Positions 24,457 to 34,805 of a DNA stretch of 64,000 nucleotides are shown here, in pieces. This DNA is from LMUY01 sp965199095 (GTDB taxonomy: Bacteria; Pseudomonadota; Alphaproteobacteria; Acetobacterales; Acetobacteraceae). The notes under the pieces are model-generated. The model ran no database searches and had not been told where the DNA came from. It saw nothing but the letters and a program-made list of their open reading frames with translations. The stretch spans positions 744,001 to 808,000 of the forward strand of contig CBDAQM010000003.1 of NCBI GenBank assembly GCA_965199095.1. The letters run 5' to 3'. A program made the translations under genes and the position numbers. The first letter of the stretch is position 1; each line of letters begins with the position of its first letter.

Positions 24457-26049
24457 ATGCGCGATTTCCATCTGCCGGGGCGTTCCCCGGTCTACGCCAC
24501 CCACGCCATGGCCGCCACCTCGATGCCGGCGGCCACGCTCACCGCGCTGGACGTGCTGCGCGCCGGGGGCAACGCGCTGGATGCGGCGGTGGCCGCGGTG
24601 GCGGTGCTGGGCGTGATCGAACCGCAATCCACCGGCATTGGCGGCGACACTTTCTGCCTGTGGAAGCAGCCGGGCAAGCCGGTGGTCGCCCTGAACGGCT
24701 CCGGCCGTGCGCCGGCCGCGGCGACGATCGACTGGTTCGAATCGCAGGGCATCACCGCCATCGACGAGACCGGGCCGCATTCCGTCACCATCCCCGGCGC
24801 GGTCGGCGCGTGGGAGATGCTGCTGGCGGCGCACGGCGCCAAGGGGCTGGACGAGTTGCTGCAACCCGCGATCCGCTTTGCCTCGGAGGGCTGGCCGGTG
24901 CATCACCGCGTCGCCTCCGACTGGCAGATCGCGTCCGACAAGCTGCGCAAGAACCGCACGGAGGCGTTCCTGCCCAATGGCAGCGCGCCCAAGCCCGGCG
25001 ACATGTTCCGTCAGCCCGGCTTGGCCCAGACCCTGCGTACGATCGCCAAGCACGGTGCGCGCGGCTTCTACGAGGGCGCCGTCGCGGCGGACATGGTGGC
25101 CACGCTGCGCACCCGCGGCGGCCTGCACACGGAGGAAGATTTCGCCGCCGGCCGCAGCGCCGCGCAGTTCGTCGACCCCATCCACACCGCCTGGCGCGGC
25201 TACGACGTCTGGCAATGCCCACCCAACGGCTCCGGCCTGATGGTGCTGATGCTGCTTGGCATCCTGGAGGGGTTCGACGCCACGTCCGACCCGTTGTCCC
25301 CCGAGCGCCTGCACCGCCATGTCGAGGCGGCGCGGCTGGTCTACCGCGACCGCGACGCCTTCATCGCCGACCCGGCGCAGGCGGACGTGCCCATCGCCCG
25401 GCTGATGGACCCCCCCTACCTCGCCGGGCTGCGCGGCCTGATCGACCCGGACCGCGCCCTGCCGACCCTGCCGCGCGCCGGGGAGGCGGTGCTGCCGCCG
25501 CATCGTGACACGGTCTACCTCTGCGTGGTGGACCAGGACGGCAATGTCTGTTCCTTCATCAACTCGCTGTTCAAGAGCTTCGGCTCCGGCATCCTGGCGG
25601 AGCAGTCCGGCGTGATGCTGCAGAACCGCGGCGCCGGCTTCGTCGTGCAGCGCGGCCACCCGAACTGCATCGCGCCGAACAAGCGCCCGATGCACACCAT
25701 CATCCCCGGCATGCTGACCAAGGACGGCGAGGCGGTGATGCCGTTCGGCGTGATGGGCGGCCATTTCCAGCCGATGGGACAAAGCTGGTTCCTCGGCAAC
25801 CTGCTGGAATACGGGCTGGACATCCAGCAGGCGCTCGATCTGCCGCGCCTGTTCCCCTCCGGCGGCAAGCTGGAGGTGGAGCGCGGCATCCCGCGGGCCA
25901 CGGTCGACCTCCTCGCCGCCATGGGCCACACGCCCACCGGGGTCGAACGGCCGCATGGCGGCGGGCAGGCGATCTGGATCGACCGCGCCCGCGGCACCCT
26001 TGTGGGCGGGTCGGACCCGCGCAAGGACGGCATGGCGCTGGGGTATTGA
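24457..26049 (+). CDS. ggt: Gamma-glutamyltransferase family protein (Ntn hydrolase)
   Basis: A 530-aa self-cleaving hydrolase. Conserved parts are the N-terminal MAATSMPAATLTALDVLRAGGNALDAAVA, STGIGGDTFCL, the predicted autocleavage and nucleophile Thr352 in PHRDTVYLCVVD, and SGVMLQNRGAGF. Cleavage would give chains of about 351 and 179 residues. There is no signal peptide (MRDFHLPGRSPVYATH), so it is likely cytoplasmic, unlike the classical periplasmic Ggt. Such proteins may act on gamma-glutamyl amides or be acylases. Linkage to the amidase directly downstream supports an amide-degrading role. It is divergent from csaA. Confidence 0.9.
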   Translation: MRDFHLPGRSPVYATHAMAATSMPAATLTALDVLRAGGNALDAAVAAVAVLGVIEPQSTGIGGDTFCLWKQPGKPVVALNGSGRAPAAATIDWFESQGITAIDETGPHSVTIPGAVGAWEMLLAAHGAKGLDELLQPAIRFASEGWPVHHRVASDWQIASDKLRKNRTEAFLPNGSAPKPGDMFRQPGLAQTLRTIAKHGARGFYEGAVAADMVATLRTRGGLHTEEDFAAGRSAAQFVDPIHTAWRGYDVWQCPPNGSGLMVLMLLGILEGFDATSDPLSPERLHRHVEAARLVYRDRDAFIADPAQADVPIARLMDPPYLAGLRGLIDPDRALPTLPRAGEAVLPPHRDTVYLCVVDQDGNVCSFINSLFKSFGSGILAEQSGVMLQNRGAGFVVQRGHPNCIAPNKRPMHTIIPGMLTKDGEAVMPFGVMGGHFQPMGQSWFLGNLLEYGLDIQQALDLPRLFPSGGKLEVERGIPRATVDLLAAMGHTPTGVERPHGGGQAIWIDRARGTLVGGSDPRKDGMALGY

Positions 26050-26051
26050 GG

Positions 26052-27524
26052 ATGGAGCCGTGTGACCTTCCCGCCGTCGAAGCGCGCCGGCTGATCGGCC
26101 GCCGCGCGCTGTCGCCCGTGGAGCTGCTTGAAAGCTGCATCACCCGCATCGAGGCGATCGAGCCGGCGGTCAACGCCATGCCCGCGCGCGACGTCGCCGC
26201 CGCCCGCGCGGCAGCGGCGAAGGCGGAGCAGGCGGTGATGGCGGGCGAGGATTTGCCGTTGCTGCACGGCCTGCCGCTCGGCGTGAAGGATCTGAACGCC
26301 GCCGCCGGGCTACCCTTCACCCGCGGCAGCCCGATCTTCCGCGACACGGTGGCGCCGGCGGATGAGCGGATGGTGGCCGACCTGCGCCGCGCCGGCGCGA
26401 TCGTGCTGGGCAAGACCAACGTCCCGGAGTTCGGCGCCGGGGCCAACACGCGCAACGCGGTGTGGGGCGCCACGGGCAACGCGTTCGATCCGACGCGCTC
26501 GGCCGCTGGCTCCTCGGGTGGGTCTGCGGTGGCGCTGGCCTGCGGCATGGTCCCGCTCGCCACCGGCTCGGACACGGGCGGCAGCCTGCGCAACCCGGCG
26601 GCATTCAACGGCGTCGTCGGCTTCCGCCCGTCGCCCGGCGTGGTGCCGAGCGAGATGCGCGGCCATGGCTGGATGCCGCTTGGGTCGAACGGCCCCATGG
26701 CGCGCACGGTGCCGGACACGATGCTGCTGATGGCGGCGATGGCGGTGCACGACCCGCGCGACCCGTATTCCAGCCCCGCCGACCCGACCGCCTTCTACCC
26801 GCCGGCGCCCGTGGACCTGGCGTCGCTGCGGGTGGCGGTCACGCCGGATTTCGGCTTCGCGCCGGTGGAGCAGACGGTGGTGGCGGCCTTCACGGAAAAA
26901 ACCGCGCTGTTCCGCCGCCTGTTCGGCCGGGCGGAGGACGCAACGCCCGACTGCACCGGCGCGGACGCGGCGTTCGCCGTGCTACGGGCCGTGGCGTTCC
27001 TGGGCAGCCATTTGGAGAAGGTGCAATCACGCCCCGCGGATGTCGGCCCCAACGTGATCGCGAATGTCGAGGAAGGGCTGCGCTACACCGCCGCCGACGT
27101 AGCCCGCGCCCTGACCTTGCAAACGGCGATGCAGCGGCGTTGGCACGAGTTCTTCACCCGCTTCGACGTGGTGCTGGCCCCGGCGATCAGCATCAGCCCG
27201 CGCCCTTGGTCGGAGCTGTATCCCGCGCAGATCGATGGCCGCGTGCTGGACAGCTACTACCATTGGCTGGCGCTCGCCTATGCCGGCACGCTGGCCGGCC
27301 ATCCCTGCCTGTCGTTGCCCGTGGGGGTGGATTCGCGGGGCATGCCGTTCGGCCTCCAGCTCGTCGGCCGCCGCGGCGGCGACGCCGCGTTGCTGGCCGC
27401 TGCTGCGGCCCTGGAGGCCGCGTTGGCGGACGACCCCCGCACCGCCCGCCCGCTGCCGGACCTGGCCCGGCTGCGCACCGCCCCTCCGATCGCGACGATG
27501 CCGGGGTTTCTCGGGTTCGATTAA
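26052..27524 (+). CDS. Amidase signature family hydrolase
   Basis: A 490-aa amidase with the Ser-cisSer-Lys triad: Lys in LPLGVKDLNAAAGLPFTRGS, the signature SAAGSSGGSAVALACGMVPLATGSDTGGSLRNPAAF carrying both serines, and C-terminal PFGLQLVGRRGGDAALLAAAAALE. GatA-type motifs are present, but gatB and gatC are absent and the length fits a stand-alone amidase of unknown substrate. ATG at 26052 is two bases after the ggt stop; a TTG overlapping that stop (26046) is an alternative. It probably forms an operon with ggt. It overlaps the convergent hypothetical gene by 4 bases at the stops. Confidence 0.9.
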   Translation: MEPCDLPAVEARRLIGRRALSPVELLESCITRIEAIEPAVNAMPARDVAAARAAAAKAEQAVMAGEDLPLLHGLPLGVKDLNAAAGLPFTRGSPIFRDTVAPADERMVADLRRAGAIVLGKTNVPEFGAGANTRNAVWGATGNAFDPTRSAAGSSGGSAVALACGMVPLATGSDTGGSLRNPAAFNGVVGFRPSPGVVPSEMRGHGWMPLGSNGPMARTVPDTMLLMAAMAVHDPRDPYSSPADPTAFYPPAPVDLASLRVAVTPDFGFAPVEQTVVAAFTEKTALFRRLFGRAEDATPDCTGADAAFAVLRAVAFLGSHLEKVQSRPADVGPNVIANVEEGLRYTAADVARALTLQTAMQRRWHEFFTRFDVVLAPAISISPRPWSELYPAQIDGRVLDSYYHWLALAYAGTLAGHPCLSLPVGVDSRGMPFGLQLVGRRGGDAALLAAAAALEAALADDPRTARPLPDLARLRTAPPIATMPGFLGFD

Positions 27525-27964
27525 GCGTCACGGCGGCTCGGCCGATCCAATGCATTCTTGCTGATGAAGATCAGCCTGCGCCGGAACGCCGACGGGCTCT
27601 CCACCGTCAAGACTGCCTTGAGGGACTCAAGCCCACCGGCAAAGAACGCCTTCTTCAAGGGCCGGCCATGGTGCTCGGCCCAGGCGGGCACAGCGATGGC
27701 GTATGTCATCGCAAGGTGCTCCGCCACGGCAGCAAGGTAGGCATCTTTCACATCGTCAAGCAGCAGCGGTTCTTCCGCGATCGCCAGGCAACGGCTTTGA
27801 GCACCGGAGTAGAATTCGTCCAAGAACTCCCGCAACGCCGGATCAAACGGCTGCGCGACAGCCGCCGCCCGGCGGGAGACTTCGAGCAGGGTGGAGGGCC
27901 GGGATAGGAGTTCCGTCATTTCAAAGTTCCCCGCGTTCGGTTTGCCAGATAGGGAGGCAAACAC
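27521..27964 (-). CDS. Conserved hypothetical protein (147 aa), motif FAGGLESLKA...SPSAFRRRLIF
   Basis: Alpha-helical protein, function unknown. The N-terminal half is MTELLSRPSTLLEVSRRAAAVAQ...FLDEFY. The most distinctive part is C-terminal: YAIAVPAWAEHHGRPLKKAFFAGG, then LESLKAVLTVESPSAFRRRLIFISKNALDRPSR. From memory, proteins with this ending are often found beside nucleotidyltransferase-like or DUF6036-type toxin genes; no such partner is seen here. The GTG start overlaps the NUDIX stop (TAGTG) with GAAGGAG close by; an ATG at 27919 is an alternative. The 3' end overlaps the amidase stop. Confidence 0.65.
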   Translation of the reverse strand: MFASLSGKPNAGNFEMTELLSRPSTLLEVSRRAAAVAQPFDPALREFLDEFYSGAQSRCLAIAEEPLLLDDVKDAYLAAVAEHLAMTYAIAVPAWAEHHGRPLKKAFFAGGLESLKAVLTVESPSAFRRRLIFISKNALDRPSRRDA

Positions 27965-28572
27965 TACTCCTTCAGCATCTGGCGCCGGCGCATCACGGGG
28001 AGGTCCACCCGCGCCGCCCGTTCCTTTTCCGTCATGCCCAGCCAGAGTTGCAGCAGCCCGATGACCATGCGGGTCGGGCGCGCCAGATCCAGCGCCAAGG
28101 CCTCCTCGATCCCGTACCAGCGCAGCCCTTCCAACTCACCCGACCCGGCCAGCGTGCCCCGCACCGCCCCCGCGTCCACCACGAAGAACCGCGCGTTGAA
28201 GCGCACCGGTTGGTCCGGCGGCGTGATCGCCCGGCCCAGATAGTCGAACCCGGCCAGGTGAGGCGGCGCGCCCAGGCTCAGCCCGGTCTCCTCCTCCAAC
28301 TCGCGCGCGGCGGCCACCCCCAGCGCGTGGGCGAGGCGCGGCTTGCAGCTTTTCTGCACCATGGCCAGCACATGCGCCGGCATGGGCGACGCCACTTGCG
28401 CCGTCGCGTCCGCCCGGTCCACCGAGCCGCCCGGGAACACCAGGCGGTTCGGCATGAAGCGGTGGCCGGCGCCGCGCAGGCCCATCAGCATCGTCGGCGA
28501 CGTGCCATGTCGCAGCACGATCAGGCTGGCGGCATGCCGCGCCCGGATGGCGGCGGCGCGGGGCGTGGTCAT
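27964..28572 (-). CDS. NUDIX hydrolase with interrupted Nudix box (NUDT19-like)
   Basis: A 202-aa hydrolase, probably acting on nucleoside diphosphate-X or CoA-type compounds. The fold starts IRARHAASLIVLRHG, with FMPNRLVFPGGSVD (about 40-52) as the first part of the Nudix box. The second part AARELEEETGL (88-98) follows after an insertion of about 35 residues, as in the NUDT19 branch. The metal-binding Glu residues of REL-EEETG are present. Met at 28572 is the best start; the frame is open to 28653, but the extra residues look non-homologous. It is divergent from the 126-aa gene at 28.7 kb and overlaps the downstream hypothetical gene by one base. Confidence 0.85.
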   Translation of the reverse strand: MTTPRAAAIRARHAASLIVLRHGTSPTMLMGLRGAGHRFMPNRLVFPGGSVDRADATAQVASPMPAHVLAMVQKSCKPRLAHALGVAAARELEEETGLSLGAPPHLAGFDYLGRAITPPDQPVRFNARFFVVDAGAVRGTLAGSGELEGLRWYGIEEALALDLARPTRMVIGLLQLWLGMTEKERAARVDLPVMRRRQMLKE

Positions 28573-28724
28573 GGCAAGGTCCGACAAACGGCCTGTTCCT
28601 TCGTGCGCGATGTGCGGGGATGGCGACGCAATCGCCATGCCGACCGCCTGCATACTCTCGCCGGGGCGAGGATTGAACCCGCGTGGCCGCCAGCCCGTTG
28701 CAGCGTCCGAACAGGAGAGCGCGC

Positions 28725-29105
28725 ATGGCCAAGATCCGACACCTCAACCCCCACGACCCGCTGCCGGAAGGCGGCCATTGCGTGACCGTGCTGCGCCGGT
28801 TTGATGAGGACGACCCGCACAGGCTTGTGGTGGAGATCACGCTGACCCATGGCCGGGGCCTGCCGGAACGCACGCATCCCACCGCCCCTGGCGGCGGGCC
28901 GATGACGCTGGAGGATGCGGTCGCCGCAGCGTGCCGGGTCGCGGACGAGGAGGGGATCGACCTGGTGACGGTGGTCGACCGCACCGCTGGGCCGCGGGAG
29001 CACGACATCCAGCAGCATGGCGGCGACCACAGCGTCCACATGGAGCGCCTGGACGACGATGACCTGGAGGAAGGCGAGCCAGGGCCCGATATGCGGCGTT
29101 CCTGA
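28725..29105 (+). CDS. Hypothetical acidic protein (126 aa)
   Basis: A soluble, strongly acidic protein beginning MAKIRHLNPHDPLPEGGHCVTVLRRF. It alternates beta-like stretches (RLVVEITLTHGRG) with an amphipathic helix (TLEDAVAAACRVADEEG), then VTVVDRTAGPREHDI, and a tail rich in Asp and Glu (ERLDDDDLEEGEPGPD). The start is supported by AGGAG nine bases upstream. I do not recognise the family. It may overlap the next small membrane protein gene by a CTGA. Confidence 0.6.
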   Translation: MAKIRHLNPHDPLPEGGHCVTVLRRFDEDDPHRLVVEITLTHGRGLPERTHPTAPGGGPMTLEDAVAAACRVADEEGIDLVTVVDRTAGPREHDIQQHGGDHSVHMERLDDDDLEEGEPGPDMRRS

Positions 29106-29527
29106 TCAGGCTCGCGCGTGCGGTGCAGGTCGCCTCCGGCGGTCTGTGCCTGGCGGCATCCGTACTCTGGTCGCTACCGCTGCTGGCAGCCGGCTTGGTC
29201 GCGCTGCTGCGTTATGGCTTCGGCAGCCTGTTCCTAGTCGGTGAAAGCGTCGCTTCCGTGCTGCTCCGCTCGACCGGGGCGGACATTGCGGGCACGGTAC
29301 ACCGGCTGCAGGCGAGTCCGCTGCGCAACGCTGCGGAGGCCGGCATCGGCCTGCTGCTTGCAACCGCGTCAGCAGGGCTCACCCTGCGTGCGCCAGCCAT
29401 TGCGGCCCTGTTGGCCGCCGGGTCTGCGATCGAGGCGTGGTGGTATGGCATGCCGGTGATTTCCATCGTTCTCACGGCGCCCATCTGTGTCGGGATCGCC
29501 GGCGGAATCGCAGCGCTCCGGGGTTGA
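29102..29527 (+). CDS. Putative small membrane protein (about 141 aa)
   Basis: The frame shows three or four hydrophobic segments (LCLAASVLWSLPLLAAGLVALL, FLVGESVASVLLRS, AGIGLLLATASAGLTLRAPAIAALLAAG, VISIVLTAPICVGIAGGIAAL), consistent with an integral membrane protein. I do not recognise a family. There is no ATG: a CTG at 29102 overlaps the stop of the preceding gene as CTGA, and a GTG lies at 29123. An antisense open frame covers the same DNA and lacks any recognisable motif. The call rests on composition and on the position in line with the upstream gene. Confidence 0.4.
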   Translation: MIRLARAVQVASGGLCLAASVLWSLPLLAAGLVALLRYGFGSLFLVGESVASVLLRSTGADIAGTVHRLQASPLRNAAEAGIGLLLATASAGLTLRAPAIAALLAAGSAIEAWWYGMPVISIVLTAPICVGIAGGIAALRG

Positions 29528-29601
29528 CGCCGGCGCCACCAGGCCTCATCTGCCGCATACCGGACCGCAGCAGTCCAATTAATCTCAACCCATCGGATGC
29601 C

Positions 29602-30048
29602 ATGTTCAGGCTCTCCAAACTCACGGATTACGCGGTCGTGGTGCTGATCCGTCTCGCAGCGGTGGAGGGGGTGCAAACCTCGCCCGGAGTCTCCCAGGCG
29701 ACCGGGGTGCCGGAACCGACGGTGGGCAAGGTGCTGAAGGCGCTGGCCGCCTCCGGCCTGGTCGCGTCGCAGCGGGGTGCGCGGGGCGGCTACCGGCTGA
29801 TGCGTCCACTGGGGGCGATCGCGGTGGCGGACGTGATCACCGCGATCGACGGTCCCATCGCGATGACGGCGTGCGTCGAAGGCTCGGGCGCCTCCTGCGA
29901 AGCATCCTGCACCTGCCCGGTGCGCGGCCGCTGGGACGCCGTGAACGATGCGGTGCGGGAGGCTCTGACGGCGATCACCCTGGCCGACATGGCGCCCGCG
30001 GCGCGACCATTCCCTGCCTCGCTATCCCTTTCCCTCTCCGCCGAATAG
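29602..30048 (+). CDS. Rrf2-family regulator of the SUF operon (IscR-like)
   Basis: A 148-aa winged-helix regulator, predicted to sense Fe-S status and control the sufBCDSUTA genes that follow 11 bases later. The N-terminus FRLSKLTDYAVVVLIRLAA matches the SUF-type Rrf2 group. TSPGVSQATGVPEPTVGKVLKALAASGLV is the HTH, RGARGGYRLMR the wing. Four Cys at 91, 99, 103 and 105 include three that can act as Fe-S ligands, as in IscR. The start Met at 29602 is preceded by weak ribosome-binding sequence only. Its place first in the operon suggests autoregulation. Confidence 0.92.
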   Translation: MFRLSKLTDYAVVVLIRLAAVEGVQTSPGVSQATGVPEPTVGKVLKALAASGLVASQRGARGGYRLMRPLGAIAVADVITAIDGPIAMTACVEGSGASCEASCTCPVRGRWDAVNDAVREALTAITLADMAPAARPFPASLSLSLSAE

Positions 30049-30059
30049 GACGCTCGCTT

Positions 30060-31556
30060 ATGGCAGCAGTCGCCGAAACCCTCGACACCGTCCAGTCCCT
30101 GACGCAGTCCGGCTACAAGTGGGGATTTGAGACCGACATCGAGATGGACGTCGCCCCCAAGGGGCTGAGCACGGACACCATCCGCATGATCTCAGCCCGC
30201 AAGGAGGAGCCGGAGTGGCTGCTCGCCTGGCGGTTGAAGGCCTATGCGGCCTGGCTGGAGATGGAGGAGCCTGATTGGGCGAAGGTCGGCTATCCGCCGA
30301 TCGACTACCAGGACATCCATTACTACGCGGCGCCGAAGAAGAAGGACGGCCCGCGCTCACTGGACGAGGTCGATCCGGAGTTGCTGAAGACCTACGCCAA
30401 GCTCGGCATCCCGTTGAAGGAGCAGGCATTGCTCGCGGGCGTCGTCGGCGTAGGCGATGACGACGCGCCAAGCGGCCGCAACATCGCGGTCGACGCGGTG
30501 TTCGACAGCGTCTCCGTCGCGACGACCTTCCGCAAGAGCCTGTACGAGGCCGGGGTGATCTTCTGCCCGATTTCCGAGGCGGTGCACGACCATCCCGACC
30601 TGGTGCGGCAGTATCTGGGCAGCGTCGTTCCGGCGGGCGACAACTACTTCGCCGCGCTGAACAGCGCGGTGTTCACCGACGGGTCGTTCGTGTTCATCCC
30701 GAAGGGCGTGCGCTGCCCGATGGAGTTGTCGACGTATTTCCGCATCAATGCGAAGAACACCGGCCAGTTCGAGCGGACACTGATCATCGCCGAGGAAGGC
30801 GCCAGCGTCTCCTACCTGGAGGGGTGCACCGCGCCGCAGCGCGACGAGAACCAGTTGCACGCAGCCGTGGTCGAACTGGTCGCGCTGGACGATGCGTCGA
30901 TCAAGTATAGCACGGTGCAGAACTGGTATCCGGGCGACGCCAACGGCAAAGGCGGCATCTACAACTTCGTCACCAAGCGCGCGGCCTGCCGCGGCGCCCG
31001 CAGCAAAGTAAGCTGGACGCAGGTGGAGACCGGGTCGGCGATCACCTGGAAGTACCCGTCCTGCATCCTGCAGGGCGAGGACAGCGTGGGGGAGTTCTAC
31101 TCCGTTGCGCTGACCAACAACCGCCAGCAGGCCGATACCGGCACGAAGATGATCCATATCGGCAAGGGCAGCCGCTCGACCATCGTTAGCAAGGGGATCA
31201 GCGCCGGGCGGTCGGACAACACCTATCGCGGGCTGGTGCGCATCCTGCCGAAGGCGCATGGCGCGCGGAACTTCACCCAGTGCGACAGCCTGCTGATCGG
31301 CGACCAATGCGGCGCGCACACCGTGCCGTATATCGAGAGCCGCAACGCGACGGCGCAGGTCGAGCACGAGGCGACCACCAGCAAGATCAACGACGACCAG
31401 TTGTTCTACTGCCGCCAGCGCGGGCTGAGCCAGGAAGACGCGGTCGGTCTGATCGTGAATGGGTTCTGCAAGGACGTGCTGAAGGAACTGCCGATGGAGT
31501 TCGCGGTAGAAGCGCAGAAGCTGCTGGCCATCAGCCTGGAGGGTTCGGTCGGCTGA
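30060..31556 (+). CDS. sufB: Fe-S cluster assembly scaffold SufB
   Basis: Scaffold subunit of the SufBC2D complex, on which Fe-S clusters are built. The 498-aa protein is standard: GYKWGFETDIEMDVAPKGLS at the N-terminus, FVFIPKGVRCPMELSTYFRIN, YLEGCTAP, the VQNWYPGDANGKGGIYNFVTKR core, and the C-terminal QVEHEATTSKINDDQLFYCRQRGLS. A conserved Cys stands in CQFER-region equivalents and in the YLEGC motif. The start at 30060 lies 11 bases after the regulator gene. It overlaps sufC by one base (TGATG). Confidence 0.97.
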   Translation: MAAVAETLDTVQSLTQSGYKWGFETDIEMDVAPKGLSTDTIRMISARKEEPEWLLAWRLKAYAAWLEMEEPDWAKVGYPPIDYQDIHYYAAPKKKDGPRSLDEVDPELLKTYAKLGIPLKEQALLAGVVGVGDDDAPSGRNIAVDAVFDSVSVATTFRKSLYEAGVIFCPISEAVHDHPDLVRQYLGSVVPAGDNYFAALNSAVFTDGSFVFIPKGVRCPMELSTYFRINAKNTGQFERTLIIAEEGASVSYLEGCTAPQRDENQLHAAVVELVALDDASIKYSTVQNWYPGDANGKGGIYNFVTKRAACRGARSKVSWTQVETGSAITWKYPSCILQGEDSVGEFYSVALTNNRQQADTGTKMIHIGKGSRSTIVSKGISAGRSDNTYRGLVRILPKAHGARNFTQCDSLLIGDQCGAHTVPYIESRNATAQVEHEATTSKINDDQLFYCRQRGLSQEDAVGLIVNGFCKDVLKELPMEFAVEAQKLLAISLEGSVG

Positions 31557-32308
31557 TGCTCGAGATCAAGCAACTCTCCGCCACGCTGGAGGACGGCAAG
31601 GTCATCCTGAACGGCGTGGACCTGACGGTGCCGACCGGCGAGGTCCATGCCATCATGGGGCCCAATGGGTCCGGCAAGTCCACCCTGTCCTACGTGCTGT
31701 CCGGCCGCGCCGGCTATGTGGTGACGGGCGGGTCTGCGACGTTCGACGGGCAGGATCTGCTGGCCATGGAGCCGGAGGCCCGCGCGGCCGCCGGGCTGTT
31801 CCTGGCCTTCCAATATCCGGTCGAGCTGCCCGGCGTCGGCAACGCCAACTTCCTGCGCACTGCCTACAACGCCCAGGCCCGGGCGCGGGGCGAGCCGGAA
31901 CTGGACGCCGTGAAGTTCCTGCGCGTGGCGCGCGAGGCGATGAAGCGCCTGGCGATGCCGGACGACATGCTGAAGCGCAACGTCAATGTCGGCTTCAGCG
32001 GTGGCGAGAAGAAGCGCAACGAAGTGCTGCAGATGGCGGTGCTGAAGCCAAGGCTGGCGATCCTGGACGAAACGGATAGCGGCCTGGACATCGACGCGCT
32101 GAAGATCGTGGCGGACGGCGTAAACGCGCTGCGTGGGCCGGGCTTCTCGGCCCTGGTGATCACGCATTACCAGCGCCTGCTGGACTACATCGTGCCCGAT
32201 CATGTGCACGTGTTGTCGGCTGGCCGGATCATCCGCTCCGGCGGCCCGGAATTGGCGAAGGAATTGGAAGCCACCGGCTACGCCCCGATGGTCGCCGACG
32301 CCGCATGA
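31556..32308 (+). CDS. sufC: Fe-S cluster assembly ATPase SufC
   Basis: ABC-type ATPase of the soluble SufBC2D complex. The 250-aa protein has Walker A IMGPNGSGKSTLSYVLSG, Q-loop LAFQYPVELPGV, signature GFSGGEKKRNEVLQMA, Walker B LAILDETDSGLDIDALK, and H-loop ITHYQRLLDYI. All SufC hallmarks are intact, including the SGGEKKRNE spelling. It is translationally coupled to sufB upstream and to sufD downstream by a 4-base overlap. Confidence 0.97.
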   Translation: MLEIKQLSATLEDGKVILNGVDLTVPTGEVHAIMGPNGSGKSTLSYVLSGRAGYVVTGGSATFDGQDLLAMEPEARAAAGLFLAFQYPVELPGVGNANFLRTAYNAQARARGEPELDAVKFLRVAREAMKRLAMPDDMLKRNVNVGFSGGEKKRNEVLQMAVLKPRLAILDETDSGLDIDALKIVADGVNALRGPGFSALVITHYQRLLDYIVPDHVHVLSAGRIIRSGGPELAKELEATGYAPMVADAA

Positions 32309-33566
32309 GCGCGTCCCTACGATCTGGCGCCGACAGTTTCCTTGCCCGCTACGAGGGGCTGCGTGCGCGGCTGCCCGGCGATCCCGGCGTGCGGGATGCC
32401 GCTGCGGCGGCGTTCCGGGCGGCTGGCCTGCCCAGCGTCCGCAACGAAGCCTGGAAATACACCAGCCTGCGCTCCTTGGCGGACGGCGAGTTCCGCGAGC
32501 CGCTCACGTCTGTCGAGGGCGGTGCCTTGCCTGCGATTCCCGCGATCGAGGGGCCCCGCCTGGTCTTCGTCGATGGCCGGCTGCGCGAGGACCTGTCTAC
32601 CCCGCCGGACACGCTCCACGTCGGCCGCTTCGCCGACACACCCCATTTCGGCGCGTCGCCCCGGCCGGAGCAGGAGCCGGTGGTGGCGCTCAACACCATG
32701 CTGGCGGAGGACGGGGCGATCCTGTCCGTGGCGGCGGGCGTGGATGCCGGCACGCTGGTCCTGGTCAGCCTCGCCGCCGAGACGACGGGGCGGTCGGTCG
32801 CCTTCCACCCGCGCCACGCCATCCGCTTGGCGGAGGGTGCCCGGCTGGCCGTGGTCGAGCTGTCCCTGGGCCGCGGGCGCTACCTGCACAACCCGGTGTT
32901 CGAGATCGACGTCGCCGCCAACGCGACGCTCACCCATATCCGCCTGCAGGACGAGGCGCCGGAGGCATTTCACCTCGCGACCATCTACGCGGCGGTGGCG
33001 GCCGGCGGGTTCTACGACGCATTCACGCTGACGCTCGGCGGCCGGGTGGCGCGGGGCGAGTGCCATGCCCGGCTCACCGGCCCCGGCGCCACGGTGCACC
33101 TGAACGCGGCGCAGATGCTGGGCGGCAACCAGATCGGCGACATCACCACGGTCGTGGTGCACGACGCGCCGAATTGCAGCAGCCGCCAGACGGTGAAGAA
33201 CGTGCTCACCGACCGGGCGCGCGGCGTGTTCCAGGGCCGGATCGAGGTCGAGCGGGTGGCGCAGAAGACCGACGGCTACCAGATGAGCCAGGCCTTGCTG
33301 CTGTCGCCGGAGGCGGAGATCGATTGCAAGCCGGAATTGCAGATCTACGCCGACGATGTGAAGTGCAGCCATGGCGCCACGATCGGGGAGTTGGATGACG
33401 ACCAGTTGTTCTACCTTCGCGCTCGCGGTATTCCGCAACAGGAGGCCCGCTCCATGCTGATCCGCGCCTTCCTGGACGACGCGCTGGAAGCGGTGAGCCA
33501 CGCGCCCGCCCGCGCCTTGCTGGAGCAGGCGATCGACGGCTGGTGGCGTCGCCAGGCGGTGGCGGC

Positions 33567-33570
<4 letters not shown>
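32305..33570 (+). CDS. sufD: Fe-S cluster assembly protein SufD
   Basis: Partner of SufB in the scaffold complex, needed for iron delivery. The 421-aa protein has the NEAWKYTSL N-terminal element and the beta-helix core with HNPVFEIDVAANATLTHIR. The C-terminal SufB/SufD shared region is SSRQTVKNVLTDRARGVFQGRIEV, ELQIYADDVKCSHGATIGELDDDQLFYLRARG. The catalytically relevant His of CSHGATIG is present. It overlaps sufC and sufS by 4 bases each. Confidence 0.96.

Positions 33571-34801
<1,231 letters not shown>

Positions 34802-34805
<4 letters not shown>

Noticed and set aside
24394..25956. Long N-terminal extension of the csaA frame
   Set aside because: It is antisense to ggt. CsaA is complete from 24393.
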